DNA of 64,000 bases, taken from the NCBI GenBank assembly GCA_016188675.1, contig JACPHJ010000104.1, forward strand, positions 1 to 64,000. Reading direction: 5' to 3'. This document shows, piece after piece, positions 1-10,631 of this stretch. Within the stretch, counting starts at the first letter, position 1. Each line of letters starts with the position of its first letter. The stretch comes from Planctomycetota bacterium (GTDB lineage Bacteria > Planctomycetota > Brocadiia > Brocadiales > Brocadiaceae). The position numbers and the translations under genes are program-made. The notes beneath the pieces were generated by a model, which saw nothing but the letters and a program-made list of their open reading frames with translations, did not search any database and was not told the origin of the DNA.

Positions 1-3000
1 AAAAGTTACTGCGGGAAGCAAAATTGGGATTTTGTTCACTACGATTTTATGGAACGGGGACTGACGCTTGGCCTGGATTTAATGACACAGGAATTGTATG
101 AATTAGCCAAAAAAGAAAAACCAACCCATCTTTTTGCGGTTCTTTTTGATTTCCATCGTGATCCAAGGCATGAGGTTTTTAAACACATATCATCATTAGG
201 CACAAGAACCATTCATTGGTTTTGCGACGACCATTGGAGGTTTGAAAAGTACAGCTCTGTAGTTGCTCCTCATTTTGATTTTCTTTGCACAACGGCCAAT
301 AGCGCTCTTCCAAAATACGAAAAACTCGGGATATCTAATAAAGTTATTAAAAGCCAATGGGCATGTAATTATGAATTGTACGTCCCTTTTGATATCGAGA
401 AGGACTTTGATATAAGTTTTGTGGGTCAGCCACATGGAGATCGTGTAGATATTTTATCAAAGTTGGTTGAGGGCGGACTTAAGCTGGAAGTATTTGGTTT
501 TGGTTGGAAAAACCGGCCACGCATTCCTTTCCATCAAATGGTCAGGTTGTTTTCCAGGAGTAAAATCAATCTCAATTTATCGAATTCGTCAACCTTGATT
601 GGTCAGCAGATTAAGGGTAGAAATTTTGAGATTCCAGGAACAAGAAGTTTCCTGCTAACAAGTAATGCCGAAAATCTGTCGGAGTATTACGAGGACGGAA
701 AAGAAATAGTAATATTCCATTCCACTGAGGAATTAGTAGAGAAGGCTAAGTACTATCTGAAAAATGAAGACAAAAGGAATACCATAGCGACAAATGGATA
801 CAAACGAACCATAAAGGAGCATACATGGCGCCACCGCTATGAGAAAATATTTAGATCTATCAACGTGGAACGACGTTGCTCTGTAACCTCAGGCGGAAAA
901 ACTAACCGGCTCGTTTCGGTAATAATTCCATGTTATAATCAGGCGCTTTTTTTACCGGAGGTTGTTGAATCCGTGGCAAACCAGGCATTTACTGACTGGG
1001 AGTGTATTATCGTCAACGATGGTAGCCCTGACAATACTTCGGAAGTTGCAAGGCAATTAATCGGCAAATATTCTGATAAGCAAATTATGCTGGTTGAAAA
1101 AGAAAATGGCGGTCTGTCTGACGCCAGAAACGTTGGAATTAAAAGTTCTACAGGAAAATATGTTTTACCGCTTGATGCAGATGACTTAATCCATCCCGAA
1201 ATGCTGAAAAAAACGGTCTCTTTATTGGAATCTCATCCAGAGATTGCTATCGCCTATACTGATGTAAAACATTTTGGCAGTGCGAATCGGGTTGTTTGTG
1301 CTGGCGAGTATGATTTTAAACGATTGTGTCGTGAGAATCATCTAAGCTATTGTTCACTGTACCGACGAGAAGCCTGGGATGCCGTAAACGGATATAATCC
1401 CAACATGGTCTTGGGATATGAAGATTGGGACTTCTGGATTTCTTGTGGTGAAAGGGGATATTATGGGAAAAGGATTCCAGAGCCGTTATTTATGTACCGT
1501 GTCAAAGAGAGTAGTATGTATACAAAAGCCCTTGAGCATCATGGCGAATTAATGGCGAGAATTATTCTAAACCACCCAAACCTTTATGGCCAGAAACACG
1601 CTCTTGAGGCAAAAATAATATTAGATCAATGTTCTACTGGAAAACTAAAAACCGATCCTATGGTTTCTGTTATTGTTCCCACATACAACAGGCCGGATAC
1701 CTTGAAAAGAACACTGGAAAGTATTGCGGCACAAACCTACAAACGTATTGAAGCAATAGTGGTTAACGATGCAGGTAAAGATGTATCGGGTGTTATAGAC
1801 GCTTTCCGGGATAGATTGTCCATCAAATACCTTGTTCACGATAAAAACAAGGGCCTCGCAGCAGTAAGAAATACAGCCATCAAACATGCATCAGGCCAAT
1901 ATATTGCCTACCTTGACGACGATGATATATTCCTCCCGCATCATATTGAAACGACACTAAAAATATTAGCAACTACAGATTATAAAGTCGTTTATACAGA
2001 TGCATACAGGTCATATCAGACAAAAACAGGAAACACCTACCAGGTTATCAAAAAAGACATTCCTTACTCTGTAGACTACAGTAAAGGTATTTTCTATAAA
2101 ACCAACATCACGCCTGTCCTTTGTGTCATCCATGATAGAAGCTGTTTTGATCCAGTCGGGGTTTTTGACGAATCTCTCCCTGTTCTTGAAGATTGGGATC
2201 TGTGGATTCGGATGGCTGAGAAATATGATTTTTATCATATAAAAGATGTAACGTGTGAATTCAGTTGGAGAGTGGACGGAACAACGACCACCAGCAGCAA
2301 ACAGGAGGAGTTTGCAAGGGTTCGGGAACTGATTTATAAAAAATATTATAATCAGTTCCAAAAGGCGCTTATGCAAATACAAGATGGTTCGCTGAAGCCG
2401 GTCTCTGCTCAAAACGTACAGAAACCAGTTTCTATAATCATTCTCACCTGGAATGCCTTAGAATATACCCAAAAGTGCGTTCATTCGATCCAGGATCATA
2501 CAAACTATCCGTACGAAATTATTTTTGTGGATAATGCATCTGCTGACGGCACCGTGGAATACCTTCGCAAATTGGTTCAAGGACACCCAAACTATAAACT
2601 TATAGAAAACCAGATAAATAAAGGCTTCTCAGCAGGCAATAACCAGGGAGTGTCCGCTTCCACTGGTGAATATGTGATGCTGCTGAATAATGATGTGCTC
2701 GTCTCGGATGGCTGGCTGGAGAGTCTCGTTGAAAGCTTAGAAAAGGATGAAAAGATTGGCATGGTAGGCCCTATCACAAAATCCATTAGCGGCAGACAAC
2801 AGGTAATATCCATTCAGTATGTTGATGAGAATGGATTCCATGAATTTGCACAGGGAATAAGAAGAACATACAAAGGAAGGTTAACCCCCCGTAACCGTAT
2901 TGCAGGTTTTGCGGTTTTAATGAAAAAGGCGCTTTACGAGGAAGCAGGCGGGTTGGACGAATCCTTTGGAACGGGAAATTACGAAGACGATGACTTATGT

Positions 3001-3708
3001 TTAAAGGTTCGGGAAAAAGGATATGCAATTATGGTAGATGAAGGCGTATTCATTCACCACTATAGAAGCCAAACCTTTATTGGAAATAACATTGATTATC
3101 ATAACAATTTATCCACCAATGGCTCTAAATTTAAAGGAAAACGGCCTAACGTTGACTACGAACAATTGCTTGAGTTACATGGAAGTCTGGTTGATGCCAA
3201 CGCTGCCCTTTGTACTAGAGGCAAACAGGCGATAGAATCAGGGAATATCAATGAGGCTATCGAAATATATTCAAAGATATTACAAACGAATCCCATCGAT
3301 GAAACTGCCTTGTGCGGACTGGCTCTTGCCTTTCAAATAGATGGAAAAATGGATAAAACCATTGATGCATACAAAAGGGCTTTTAAGGCTAATCCATCAT
3401 TCTTTGATGCTTACTATAATCTTGCTATAGTATACGCAAATAACAACCAAGTAGACGAAGCCATCGCCCATCTTAACAAAGCAATCAATTTAAATGACAG
3501 CGACGCCTCTATACATAATAATCTGGGTGTATTATATTTCAAAAAAAACAGGTACAACGATGCAAGGAGTTGCTTTGAAAGGGCATTGCTAATAGATGCT
3601 CATTACAAAGAGGCACAGCAAAATCTCGAAAAAGTATCCGGCGTATTAGAAAAACATAATTTTATGTCAAACAAGGAGTGTGTGTCTGTGGCTCAACGAC
3701 CCGCATGA
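1..3708 (+). CDS. Multi-domain glycosyltransferase (CgeB-like + three GT2 domains + TPR), 5' partial
   Basis: The reading frame is open to the left edge, and residues before the first ATG (position 49) fit the CgeB-type fold (NWDFVHYDF), so the true start lies outside the window. Numbering from that ATG: a CgeB-like glycosyltransferase part covers about 1-280. Three GT2 (GT-A) domains start near 287 (VSVIIPCYN), 537 (VSVIVPTYN) and 793 (VSIIILTWN), each with a VNDG/VNDA/VDNA nucleotide-binding segment and a DAD, DDD or NND metal-binding type motif. TPRs follow from about 1052 to 1190. A cytoplasmic enzyme adding several sugars in sequence is likely. The TPR tail and the nearby flagellins suggest flagellin or surface glycan as acceptor. 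The exact substrates cannot be read from sequence. Confidence 0.88.
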   Translation, partial: KSYCGKQNWDFVHYDFMERGLTLGLDLMTQELYELAKKEKPTHLFAVLFDFHRDPRHEVFKHISSLGTRTIHWFCDDHWRFEKYSSVVAPHFDFLCTTANSALPKYEKLGISNKVIKSQWACNYELYVPFDIEKDFDISFVGQPHGDRVDILSKLVEGGLKLEVFGFGWKNRPRIPFHQMVRLFSRSKINLNLSNSSTLIGQQIKGRNFEIPGTRSFLLTSNAENLSEYYEDGKEIVIFHSTEELVEKAKYYLKNEDKRNTIATNGYKRTIKEHTWRHRYEKIFRSINVERRCSVTSGGKTNRLVSVIIPCYNQALFLPEVVESVANQAFTDWECIIVNDGSPDNTSEVARQLIGKYSDKQIMLVEKENGGLSDARNVGIKSSTGKYVLPLDADDLIHPEMLKKTVSLLESHPEIAIAYTDVKHFGSANRVVCAGEYDFKRLCRENHLSYCSLYRREAWDAVNGYNPNMVLGYEDWDFWISCGERGYYGKRIPEPLFMYRVKESSMYTKALEHHGELMARIILNHPNLYGQKHALEAKIILDQCSTGKLKTDPMVSVIVPTYNRPDTLKRTLESIAAQTYKRIEAIVVNDAGKDVSGVIDAFRDRLSIKYLVHDKNKGLAAVRNTAIKHASGQYIAYLDDDDIFLPHHIETTLKILATTDYKVVYTDAYRSYQTKTGNTYQVIKKDIPYSVDYSKGIFYKTNITPVLCVIHDRSCFDPVGVFDESLPVLEDWDLWIRMAEKYDFYHIKDVTCEFSWRVDGTTTTSSKQEEFARVRELIYKKYYNQFQKALMQIQDGSLKPVSAQNVQKPVSIIILTWNALEYTQKCVHSIQDHTNYPYEIIFVDNASADGTVEYLRKLVQGHPNYKLIENQINKGFSAGNNQGVSASTGEYVMLLNNDVLVSDGWLESLVESLEKDEKIGMVGPITKSISGRQQVISIQYVDENGFHEFAQGIRRTYKGRLTPRNRIAGFAVLMKKALYEEAGGLDESFGTGNYEDDDLCLKVREKGYAIMVDEGVFIHHYRSQTFIGNNIDYHNNLSTNGSKFKGKRPNVDYEQLLELHGSLVDANAALCTRGKQAIESGNINEAIEIYSKILQTNPIDETALCGLALAFQIDGKMDKTIDAYKRAFKANPSFFDAYYNLAIVYANNNQVDEAIAHLNKAINLNDSDASIHNNLGVLYFKKNRYNDARSCFERALLIDAHYKEAQQNLEKVSGVLEKHNFMSNKECVSVAQRPA

Positions 3709-3782
3709 CAACTTCCTTTTAGCATTCCCTATACTTAATGTTACTCTTTTATTTTTCTATTCTATAGAAAGACTGAATCGCT

Positions 3783-4916
3783 ATGAAAAAAGCATTAATT
3801 ACCGGCATTACAGGACAAGACGGGTCTTATCTTGCAGAATTCCTGCTGTCAAAAGGCTATGAAGTTCATGGTCTTATACGTCGCTCAAGTTCTTTCAATA
3901 CCGAAAGAATTGACCATTTATATTTAGACCCTCATAATCCTAACGTTCGGCTTCTTCTCCATCATGGAGATCTCTCAGATTCAGGCCAGGTCACCAATCT
4001 TATTTATAACATTCAGCCTGATGAAATCTATCATTTAGCAGCCCAAAGCCACGTGCGGGTTAGCTTTGATATGCCCGAATTTACTGGAGATATTACCGGT
4101 TTGGGAACTACGAGGATGTTGGAGGCTATCAGAAGAAGCGGTATTAAGACCAAATTTTATCAGGCTAGCAGCAGCGAAATGTTTGGAGATTCCCCGGCGC
4201 CTCAAAATGAAGAAACGCCTTTAAGACCCAGAAGCCCTTACGCAGCAGCAAAAGTATACGCTTATTGGATGGCCATCAATTATAGAGATGGTTATAACAT
4301 ATTCGCCTGCAATGGAATTCTTTTCAATCACGAATCGCCAAGAAGAGGTGAAACATTTGTAACGAGGAAAATAACACGGGCAATTGCAAATATACTTGGC
4401 GGAAAGCAGCAGAAATTATACCTTGGAAACCTGGAGGCAAAAAGAGACTGGGGGTTTGCACCAGAGTATGTGATGTGTCAATGGTTAATACTCCAACAAG
4501 ACAGGCCCGAAGATTATGTAATTGGTACCGGAGAGTGCCATACGGTGAGAGAATTTCTGGAGCTTGCCTTCAAGTATATTGGGATTGAAATAGAATGGAA
4601 AGGCAAAGGAATCCACCAAAAAGGCATAATAAAATCATTAGACTGTCGCCGTCAATATCCAACATTTGATAAAAAAGAGGGAGAAGTTCTTGTAGAAGTA
4701 GACCCTAAGTATTTCAGACCTACGGAAGTCGATTTTTTATTAGCAGACGCCCGAAAGGCAAAGAGAAAATTGGGCTGGAAACCAAAAATTATATTTAAAG
4801 AACTAGTCAAAATAATGATTGATTCCGATATGGAATTAATAGGTCTAAAGCCCAAGGGTGAAGGCAAAAATATTATACGTAAAAAAGGTATTACCTGGAT
4901 AAATAATAAGATTTAG
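3783..4916 (+). CDS. gmd: GDP-mannose 4,6-dehydratase
   Basis: Converts GDP-D-mannose to GDP-4-keto-6-deoxy-D-mannose, the first step to GDP-L-fucose and related 6-deoxy sugars. It is an extended SDR enzyme of 377 residues, the usual length. The NADP-binding GITGQDG motif is at residues 7-13, the SSSEMFG stretch carries the active-site Ser/Glu region, and the YAAAK catalytic pair is Y153/K157. fcl follows after 23 bp, so the two steps are almost certainly co-transcribed. The ATG at 3783 sits just before the Rossmann strand, although no strong Shine-Dalgarno is visible. Confidence 0.97.
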   Translation: MKKALITGITGQDGSYLAEFLLSKGYEVHGLIRRSSSFNTERIDHLYLDPHNPNVRLLLHHGDLSDSGQVTNLIYNIQPDEIYHLAAQSHVRVSFDMPEFTGDITGLGTTRMLEAIRRSGIKTKFYQASSSEMFGDSPAPQNEETPLRPRSPYAAAKVYAYWMAINYRDGYNIFACNGILFNHESPRRGETFVTRKITRAIANILGGKQQKLYLGNLEAKRDWGFAPEYVMCQWLILQQDRPEDYVIGTGECHTVREFLELAFKYIGIEIEWKGKGIHQKGIIKSLDCRRQYPTFDKKEGEVLVEVDPKYFRPTEVDFLLADARKAKRKLGWKPKIIFKELVKIMIDSDMELIGLKPKGEGKNIIRKKGITWINNKI

Positions 4917-4939
4917 TTCAGATTGAGGATTTATATATC

Positions 4940-5941
4940 ATGAGCTTTTGGAATACAAGAAGAATTCTCGTAACAGGAGGAGCAGGGTTTCTTGGCTCTT
5001 TTGTCGTTAAAAAATTGAAGGAAAAGGGCTGCAATGACATATCAGTTCCTCGAAGCAAAGATTATGATCTGGTGGATAACGATGCGTGTAAAAGGGTTTA
5101 TCAGGAAACAAAACCTGACATTGTAATTCATTTAGCGGGAAAAGTCGGCGGAATTGGCGCAAACAGGAATAATCCCGGAAAGTTCTTTTATGATAATGCC
5201 ATGATGGGCATCCAAATGATGGAACAAGGAAGATTGTTTGGAATTGAGAAATTTGTTGCAATAGGAACAATTTGTGCTTATCCAAAATTTACCCCAGTAC
5301 CGTTTAAAGAAGTAAATTTGTGGGAGGGATATCCGGAAGAAACCAATGCCCCCTATGGTATGGCAAAGAAGATGCTTTTGTTACAAGCACAAGCGTACAA
5401 ACAACAATATGATTTTAATGCTATTTATCTTTTACCCGTAAATCTTTATGGTCCAAGGGATAATTTTGATTTAGAAACTTCACACGTTATCCCCGCAATT
5501 ATACGGAAATGTCTGGAGTCTCATGATTCCAAAAACAAAATTGAGAGTAAAATAAATTCTGCTCAAATTGCAATTTCTGAATCACAATCTTGCATAACCA
5601 TCTGGGGGACAGGTAATCCTACGCGTGAATTTCTTTATGTTGAGGATGCCGCAGAAGGAATTATTCTTGCAACTGAAAAATACAACAAAACCGATCCCGT
5701 GAATCTTGGCGCTGGTTTTGAAATTTCAATAAAAGAATTGGTGAAATTAATTGTCAAACTAACAAATTTCAAAGGGAAAATTGTCTGGGACACCTCAAAA
5801 CCTGACGGCCAGCCAAGAAGGAGGTTGGATACAACAAAGGCAGAAAAAGAATTTGGATTTAAGGCAAAGACAAGTCTTGAAGAAGGGCTGATGCAAACAA
5901 TTGAGTGGTATATGGAAAATAAGGCAACAATCGCATGTTAA
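4940..5941 (+). CDS. fcl: GDP-L-fucose synthase
   Basis: Epimerase/reductase that turns the Gmd product into GDP-L-fucose with NADPH. It is an extended SDR protein of 333 residues with GGAGFLG at 13-19 and the YGMAK catalytic motif (Y139, K143). Family stretches such as [12 protein letters not shown] and PYGMAKK are present. It has a GAGG-type ribosome site and lies directly after gmd. It supplies fucose donor for the neighbouring glycosyltransferases. A short Asn/Ser-rich stretch near residues 195-215 is a loop insertion seen in some homologues. Confidence 0.96.
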   Translation: MSFWNTRRILVTGGAGFLGSFVVKKLKEKGCNDISVPRSKDYDLVDNDACKRVYQETKPDIVIHLAGKVGGIGANRNNPGKFFYDNAMMGIQMMEQGRLFGIEKFVAIGTICAYPKFTPVPFKEVNLWEGYPEETNAPYGMAKKMLLLQAQAYKQQYDFNAIYLLPVNLYGPRDNFDLETSHVIPAIIRKCLESHDSKNKIESKINSAQIAISESQSCITIWGTGNPTREFLYVEDAAEGIILATEKYNKTDPVNLGAGFEISIKELVKLIVKLTNFKGKIVWDTSKPDGQPRRRLDTTKAEKEFGFKAKTSLEEGLMQTIEWYMENKATIAC

Positions 5942-6333
5942 GGAAATAGAATGAGCTACGCATTGTTTAAATATTCAATTAAACAAGACACAAGAACGTC
6001 TAATATTTAAACATCAAAAACATCCACAATCTTTCCCATTAAGAGTAATTACCCCCTCCCTATAAATATAGGCTCAGAGGTTTCAGAAAAAATAATTCAT
6101 TGGGAACGCTTATTGTAATGAATATCTTAAATACCTGAAACCATGTAAGCAGAAGTAATATAGTAAGATACCCCCCTATGCCCTCCTTGGTTTATTTTCA
6201 GATCAATTTACTAAACATAAAAATATAGGGTCTTTGGTATTGATATTGCTTATTTTGTTGGTAAATGTAAGACAGTAGCCATCTAATTTAGCGTCTTACT
6301 ACTCTACATTGCTAGTTTAAATATCCTTTAATT
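5942..6333. other. Intergenic region between fcl and a TPR glycosyltransferase
   Basis: 392 bp, AT-rich, without a convincing ORF. It contains a candidate sigma-54 promoter near its right end (6235-6250) and a T/A-rich stretch. No terminator hairpin with a T-run is obvious after fcl. Confidence 0.6.
6235..6250 (+). promoter_or_regulatory. Candidate sigma-54 promoter
   Basis: TGGTATTGATATTGCT fits the -24/-12 consensus TGGCAC-N5-TTGCW: GG and GC are separated by exactly 10 bases, and TGG and TTGCT are intact, with C to T at the fourth base. It lies about 85 bp before the TPR glycosyltransferase at 6334. Confidence 0.5.
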
Positions 6334-7713
6334 ATGGTGATGCATACAGCTCAACAATATCTCGGCGAAGCAGAGCTTTTTATTGGAAGCGGACTTTTCA
6401 AAGAAGCTGTTGAAGCCTGTAAAAAGGCAATAGAAGCCGATCCTTCTTTCATTAACGCGTATTATAACTTGGCCATAATATATCACCGAATTCAACACTT
6501 CGATAACGCCATCATCAACCTTAAAAAAGTGATTGAATTAGACCCCAATGATGCATCAGCTTTTAACAATTTAGGTGTCTTGTATTTCACAATTAACGTG
6601 TTTGACGAGGCAAAAAAATATTTCGAAAAGTCTTTATCCATTGAACCAGATTACAAAGAAGCCAGAGACAATCTGGAAAAAGTTCACCAAAAACTACAGA
6701 TACCAGAGACACAATCTTTTCTCAAACAACCTGCTGAGTCTACTTATACCAAAAGATGTTTAAAGATTGGTTTTGTAAGCATCTGGTTTGAACGCGGACA
6801 ATCGTATGTGACCAAAACCCTGCGGGACGTTATTGCAAGAAAACACGAGACCTTTGTTTTCGCCCGTACGGGGGGTGTTTATGGTCAACCAAAATTAGAT
6901 ACCAACGGATACTGGAATGTCCCCAATCTAACCTCCTATCCAAATTATCAAATCCCCCCAGACGTGCTTATTAATTGGATACAAGGCAATAACCTTGATG
7001 CGATCATATTTAACGAAGAATATGACTGGAATCTGGTTATGGCGGCAAAATCCACAGGAACAAAGATATTAACCTATCTCGATTATTATAAGGAAGATTG
7101 GATACCTTACATGAGTCTGTACGATGCCGTGTTATGTTCAACAAAAAGGACCTTCAATCTGGTTAACGACATTTGTAAAGCCCATTATATTGGCTGGGGT
7201 GTTGATACAGAACTTTTTAAACCGAACGATACCGGAAATGGAAAATATACCTTTTTCCATAATGCCGGGTGGCTTGGTATAAATTATCGTAAAATGACAC
7301 CTGCGGTTATCCTGGCCTTCGAAGCGATATCCCATCATCTGCCTGATGCAACCCTCTTTGTCCACGCTCAGACCGAATTGGAAAAACTTCCCACAGAAGT
7401 GATAACTATCGTGAATAATAACCCACGCATAACATATCAGGTCGAAACTGTTCAGGTGCCTGGTCTTTATCATAAAGGCCGTATCCTTGTTTTCCCTTCC
7501 AAACTGGAAGGGTTAGGTCTCCCCTTGCTGGAGGGAATGTCCTGCGGGCTTCCGGCAATTGCCACCGATGCACCGCCTATGAACGAATTCGTCCGTGATG
7601 GTTATAATGGCCTTCTGGTCAAAGTTGCCAAAAGGCTCACCAGGGGGGACGGCATCTCCTTTCCGGAAGAAATTGTGGATATAAATGATCTGAGTCGGTT
7701 ATACAGCATTTAA
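6334..7713 (+). CDS. TPR-glycosyltransferase family 1 (GT-B) fusion, possibly C-terminally shortened
   Basis: 459 residues. About three TPRs occupy 1-115; a GT-B glycosyltransferase of the group 1/GT4 type follows from about 145. Its donor-site region is clear: the FPSKLEGLGLPLLEGMSCG stretch carries the E-x7-E motif of retaining GT-B enzymes. The arrangement recalls FlmG-type flagellin glycosyltransferases, in which TPRs bind flagellin; that role is inferred. The protein stops shortly after the donor-site domain (ends DLSRLYSI), without the usual last 40-60 residues, and the next gene begins 2 bp later. It may be functional but truncated. Confidence 0.85.
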   Translation: MVMHTAQQYLGEAELFIGSGLFKEAVEACKKAIEADPSFINAYYNLAIIYHRIQHFDNAIINLKKVIELDPNDASAFNNLGVLYFTINVFDEAKKYFEKSLSIEPDYKEARDNLEKVHQKLQIPETQSFLKQPAESTYTKRCLKIGFVSIWFERGQSYVTKTLRDVIARKHETFVFARTGGVYGQPKLDTNGYWNVPNLTSYPNYQIPPDVLINWIQGNNLDAIIFNEEYDWNLVMAAKSTGTKILTYLDYYKEDWIPYMSLYDAVLCSTKRTFNLVNDICKAHYIGWGVDTELFKPNDTGNGKYTFFHNAGWLGINYRKMTPAVILAFEAISHHLPDATLFVHAQTELEKLPTEVITIVNNNPRITYQVETVQVPGLYHKGRILVFPSKLEGLGLPLLEGMSCGLPAIATDAPPMNEFVRDGYNGLLVKVAKRLTRGDGISFPEEIVDINDLSRLYSI

Positions 7714-7715
7714 AA

Positions 7716-10619
7716 ATGAAAATATGATATGTCAATGTAATTGAATGCAATGCAGGATGGGGAGCGGAGGTTTTTGTAAATAAGGGATTCCATAAACTCG
7801 GACATACCACCCACTGCATTGATTACCGAAAGCATCGTGATAAACTGCACAGTTTATTCAGTGAATTGCCAGAATACGATGTTTTCCTATTGCAGCGAGG
7901 TGATTATTTCCCCATTGACTTGATTGAGTCTGTTCGGGTTCCCAGATTTTTTTGGGCAAGTGAACTTGTAAGCCGTTGCAGGGATCAGGACAGGTTACTT
8001 TCATCCGGACTGTTTGATTATATCTTTTTCCGTACCAAAAGGTGTATCGAGACTGCGGTGTCATACGGTTGGGTCAAGCAAGACAGATGCTCTGTTTTGC
8101 TCAGTGGATTTGATGAAACCATTCATAGAATGAATTCTGACATAAAGCGAGACATCGATATCCTTTTTGTGGGTTCGATAACGCCACGAAGAAAAATACT
8201 GCTGGAGAAACTCCAGTCCAGTTTCCATGTGACGATTGCAAATGCCTTTGGCAGGGAGCTTGTCCAGTTATTTAACAGAAGCAAAATAGTATTGAACATT
8301 CATGCCGAGGATCACAAAGATACGGAGACTCGTGTTTTTGAGGCGCTCGGCTGTGGATCGTTTCTTCTCACCGAACGGCTTTCGGTAGAGAACCCTTTCT
8401 CGTGTGAGCACCTTGTTGAGTTTGAGACATTTGACGAACTATGCGACAAAATAAACTTTTACTTAGACCATGCAAATGAGAGGGAAGAGATAGCCATGAG
8501 AGGTTACGCAGAGGCAGTAGCGCGCCATACCTATACTCACAGGGCTGATGAGATTATAAAAGTGATGTCCGCCTTCCGTCCAAAGTCAAGTCAGCAGAAC
8601 GAGAACCAAATTACCGATTTAAATAGCGACTGTCGTCCGAAACCACGAAAAAGATTACGTATATTTGCCACTTTTCGGCACATAAATTGGGAAGACTTCA
8701 ATCTCCAGCCAGCCCTGGAGTCTATGGGCGAAGTGGTGCGTTTTAAATGGGATGGCAATCCATACGACCCTCAATGGGATTTTGGTGACAAACAGCGGAT
8801 GAATAGTGATCTCATCAAGGCTGTTCAGGCTGCTCACAGGGAACAGCCAATTGACGTATTTTTCAGTTACCTTTCCGGAAGACTAGTATCTCCAGGGATT
8901 ATAAGAGCTATTGGTATGGCAGGCATTCCCACTCTCAATATTTGCCTGGACGATAAAACAAAATTCTACAATACCCTGGAGCCAACTGGTTTTACAGGTA
9001 TGGCGGATATTGCCAATGCATTTACCATGTGTTGGACAAGTACGGAAGATGCCGTAAAGGCGTACGAATCCGTTAAAGCCCGTGCGATTTACCTTCCGGA
9101 GGGGGCAAACCCTGAGATTTACCGTCCTTTGGATATCCCGTTCGATATAGATGTTTCTTTTGTTGGGCAATGCTACGGTCAGCGGCCGTCGATTATCGAA
9201 TACCTGAAAAGTAGAGGGGTGAGTGTGCAGACGTTTGGGCGCGGTTGGCCGTCTGGTGAGATTCCGGTAGAGGATATGGTGAGGATTTATAACCGCAGCC
9301 GGATTAACCTCGGTTTTGCGGCGGTCGGTAATTCCAAGGATGTTTGTTGTTTGAAAGGTCGTGATTTCGAGGTTCCTATGAGCGGCGGATTGTATCTCAC
9401 ACAATACCATCCCGAACTTGAAAATGTGTATGAAATCGGAAAGGAAATTGTTTGCTACAAAAATCTGGATGAGCTTGCGGAGAAGATCCATTATTACCTG
9501 GCGCATCCCCAGGAAGCTGAAAAAATTATGAAGGCTGGTATGCTCCGTGCACGCAGGGAGCATACATGGTTTCGGCGTTTTGAGCGGGCTTTTGCCGCTA
9601 TGGGTATCCCGGGTTTTGAGCCTGGAGCTAATCCGGCGGCAAATACAAAGGGTTTTTCTGCTGCAAAGTCAAACGATGAACCAAGCAATGCAAAACCAGA
9701 AATAGTTATTTCTAGACATACCTCCAGACCGGCGTCTTCAAACGGGCAACAATTAATCGCAGAATTGCGTGAGTCTATTTCAGAATTAATGGCTTCGACT
9801 CAAATCAACACCGTTTCCCATTCAATACGGAAAGAATGGGTATCTAACCAAGAAAAGCTTATGCAATTAATTATGAATGAGGATCCAAGATATTTCTTAA
9901 ATTGGGATATCATTATAAAAACTATGTTTGTTGGCAATGCCCCCTGCGCGGATGTTGAATATGCATATCTCAAAAACAGCCCCGATTGGAATCACCGATG
10001 GCAGAAAGCAATAGAGGAAATTCAGTTCGGTCAACCAGTACCATATACTAAAAACCCGTTTAGCAGTCCCAATCTTGTTCACCACGCCTACCATTTGGCA
10101 CAGTTGGAAGAAAAGGCAGACGTTGCGGTTCAAAATCTTGATACGATTATTGAATATGGGGGAGGTTATGGCAGTATGTGTCGGCTTGCCTATAATCTGG
10201 GTTTCAGAGGTACCTACATTATAATTGATCTGCCTGCATTCTCAGCTCTCCAACGCTATTTCCTAAAATCTATTGGTTTACCTGTTGTTGCAACTTCAGC
10301 ATTGTTTTCGGAAAATAAACGAGGGATATTATTACTTCCTAATATCAATAATTTGCCAGGTTTGTCAATTGCCAAACAAAATTCGGCATTTATCGGAACA
10401 TGGTCGTTGAGTGAAACACCAATAAAATTTCGTGAATCTGTGTTTCCAGTCCTCTCATCCTTTAATTATTTGTTATTTGCTTATCAGGAGGTTTTTTGCG
10501 AGGAAAATAATGTACAATATTTTTCCGGTATCAAAAATAGGATGCAAAATTACCAGTGGCGTGACTACCCTATTGTGCACATACCAGGCAATCGGTACTT
10601 AATTGGCATCAGGAGTTAA
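7716..10619 (+). CDS. CgeB-CgeB-sugar methyltransferase fusion, with in-frame TGA at codon 4
   Basis: The homologous frame appears to start at the ATG at 7716, but codon 4 (7725-7727) is TGA; after it the frame is open and CgeB-like (ECNAGWGAEVF, KGFHKLGH) to 10619. The first usable in-frame alternative start noticed is TTG at 7866, giving 917 residues. Numbered from there, two CgeB-like glycosyltransferase units cover about 1-240 and 260-580, each with a R-x-FE glycine-rich donor-site region. About 640-917 resembles NanM-type putative sugar O-methyltransferases, with a SAM-binding EYGGGYGS motif. It probably transfers and methylates sugars of the same glycan. Either a near-5' nonsense mutation, a sequencing error or internal initiation applies. 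Confidence 0.75.
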
Positions 10620-10631
10620 TATCGCACACAT

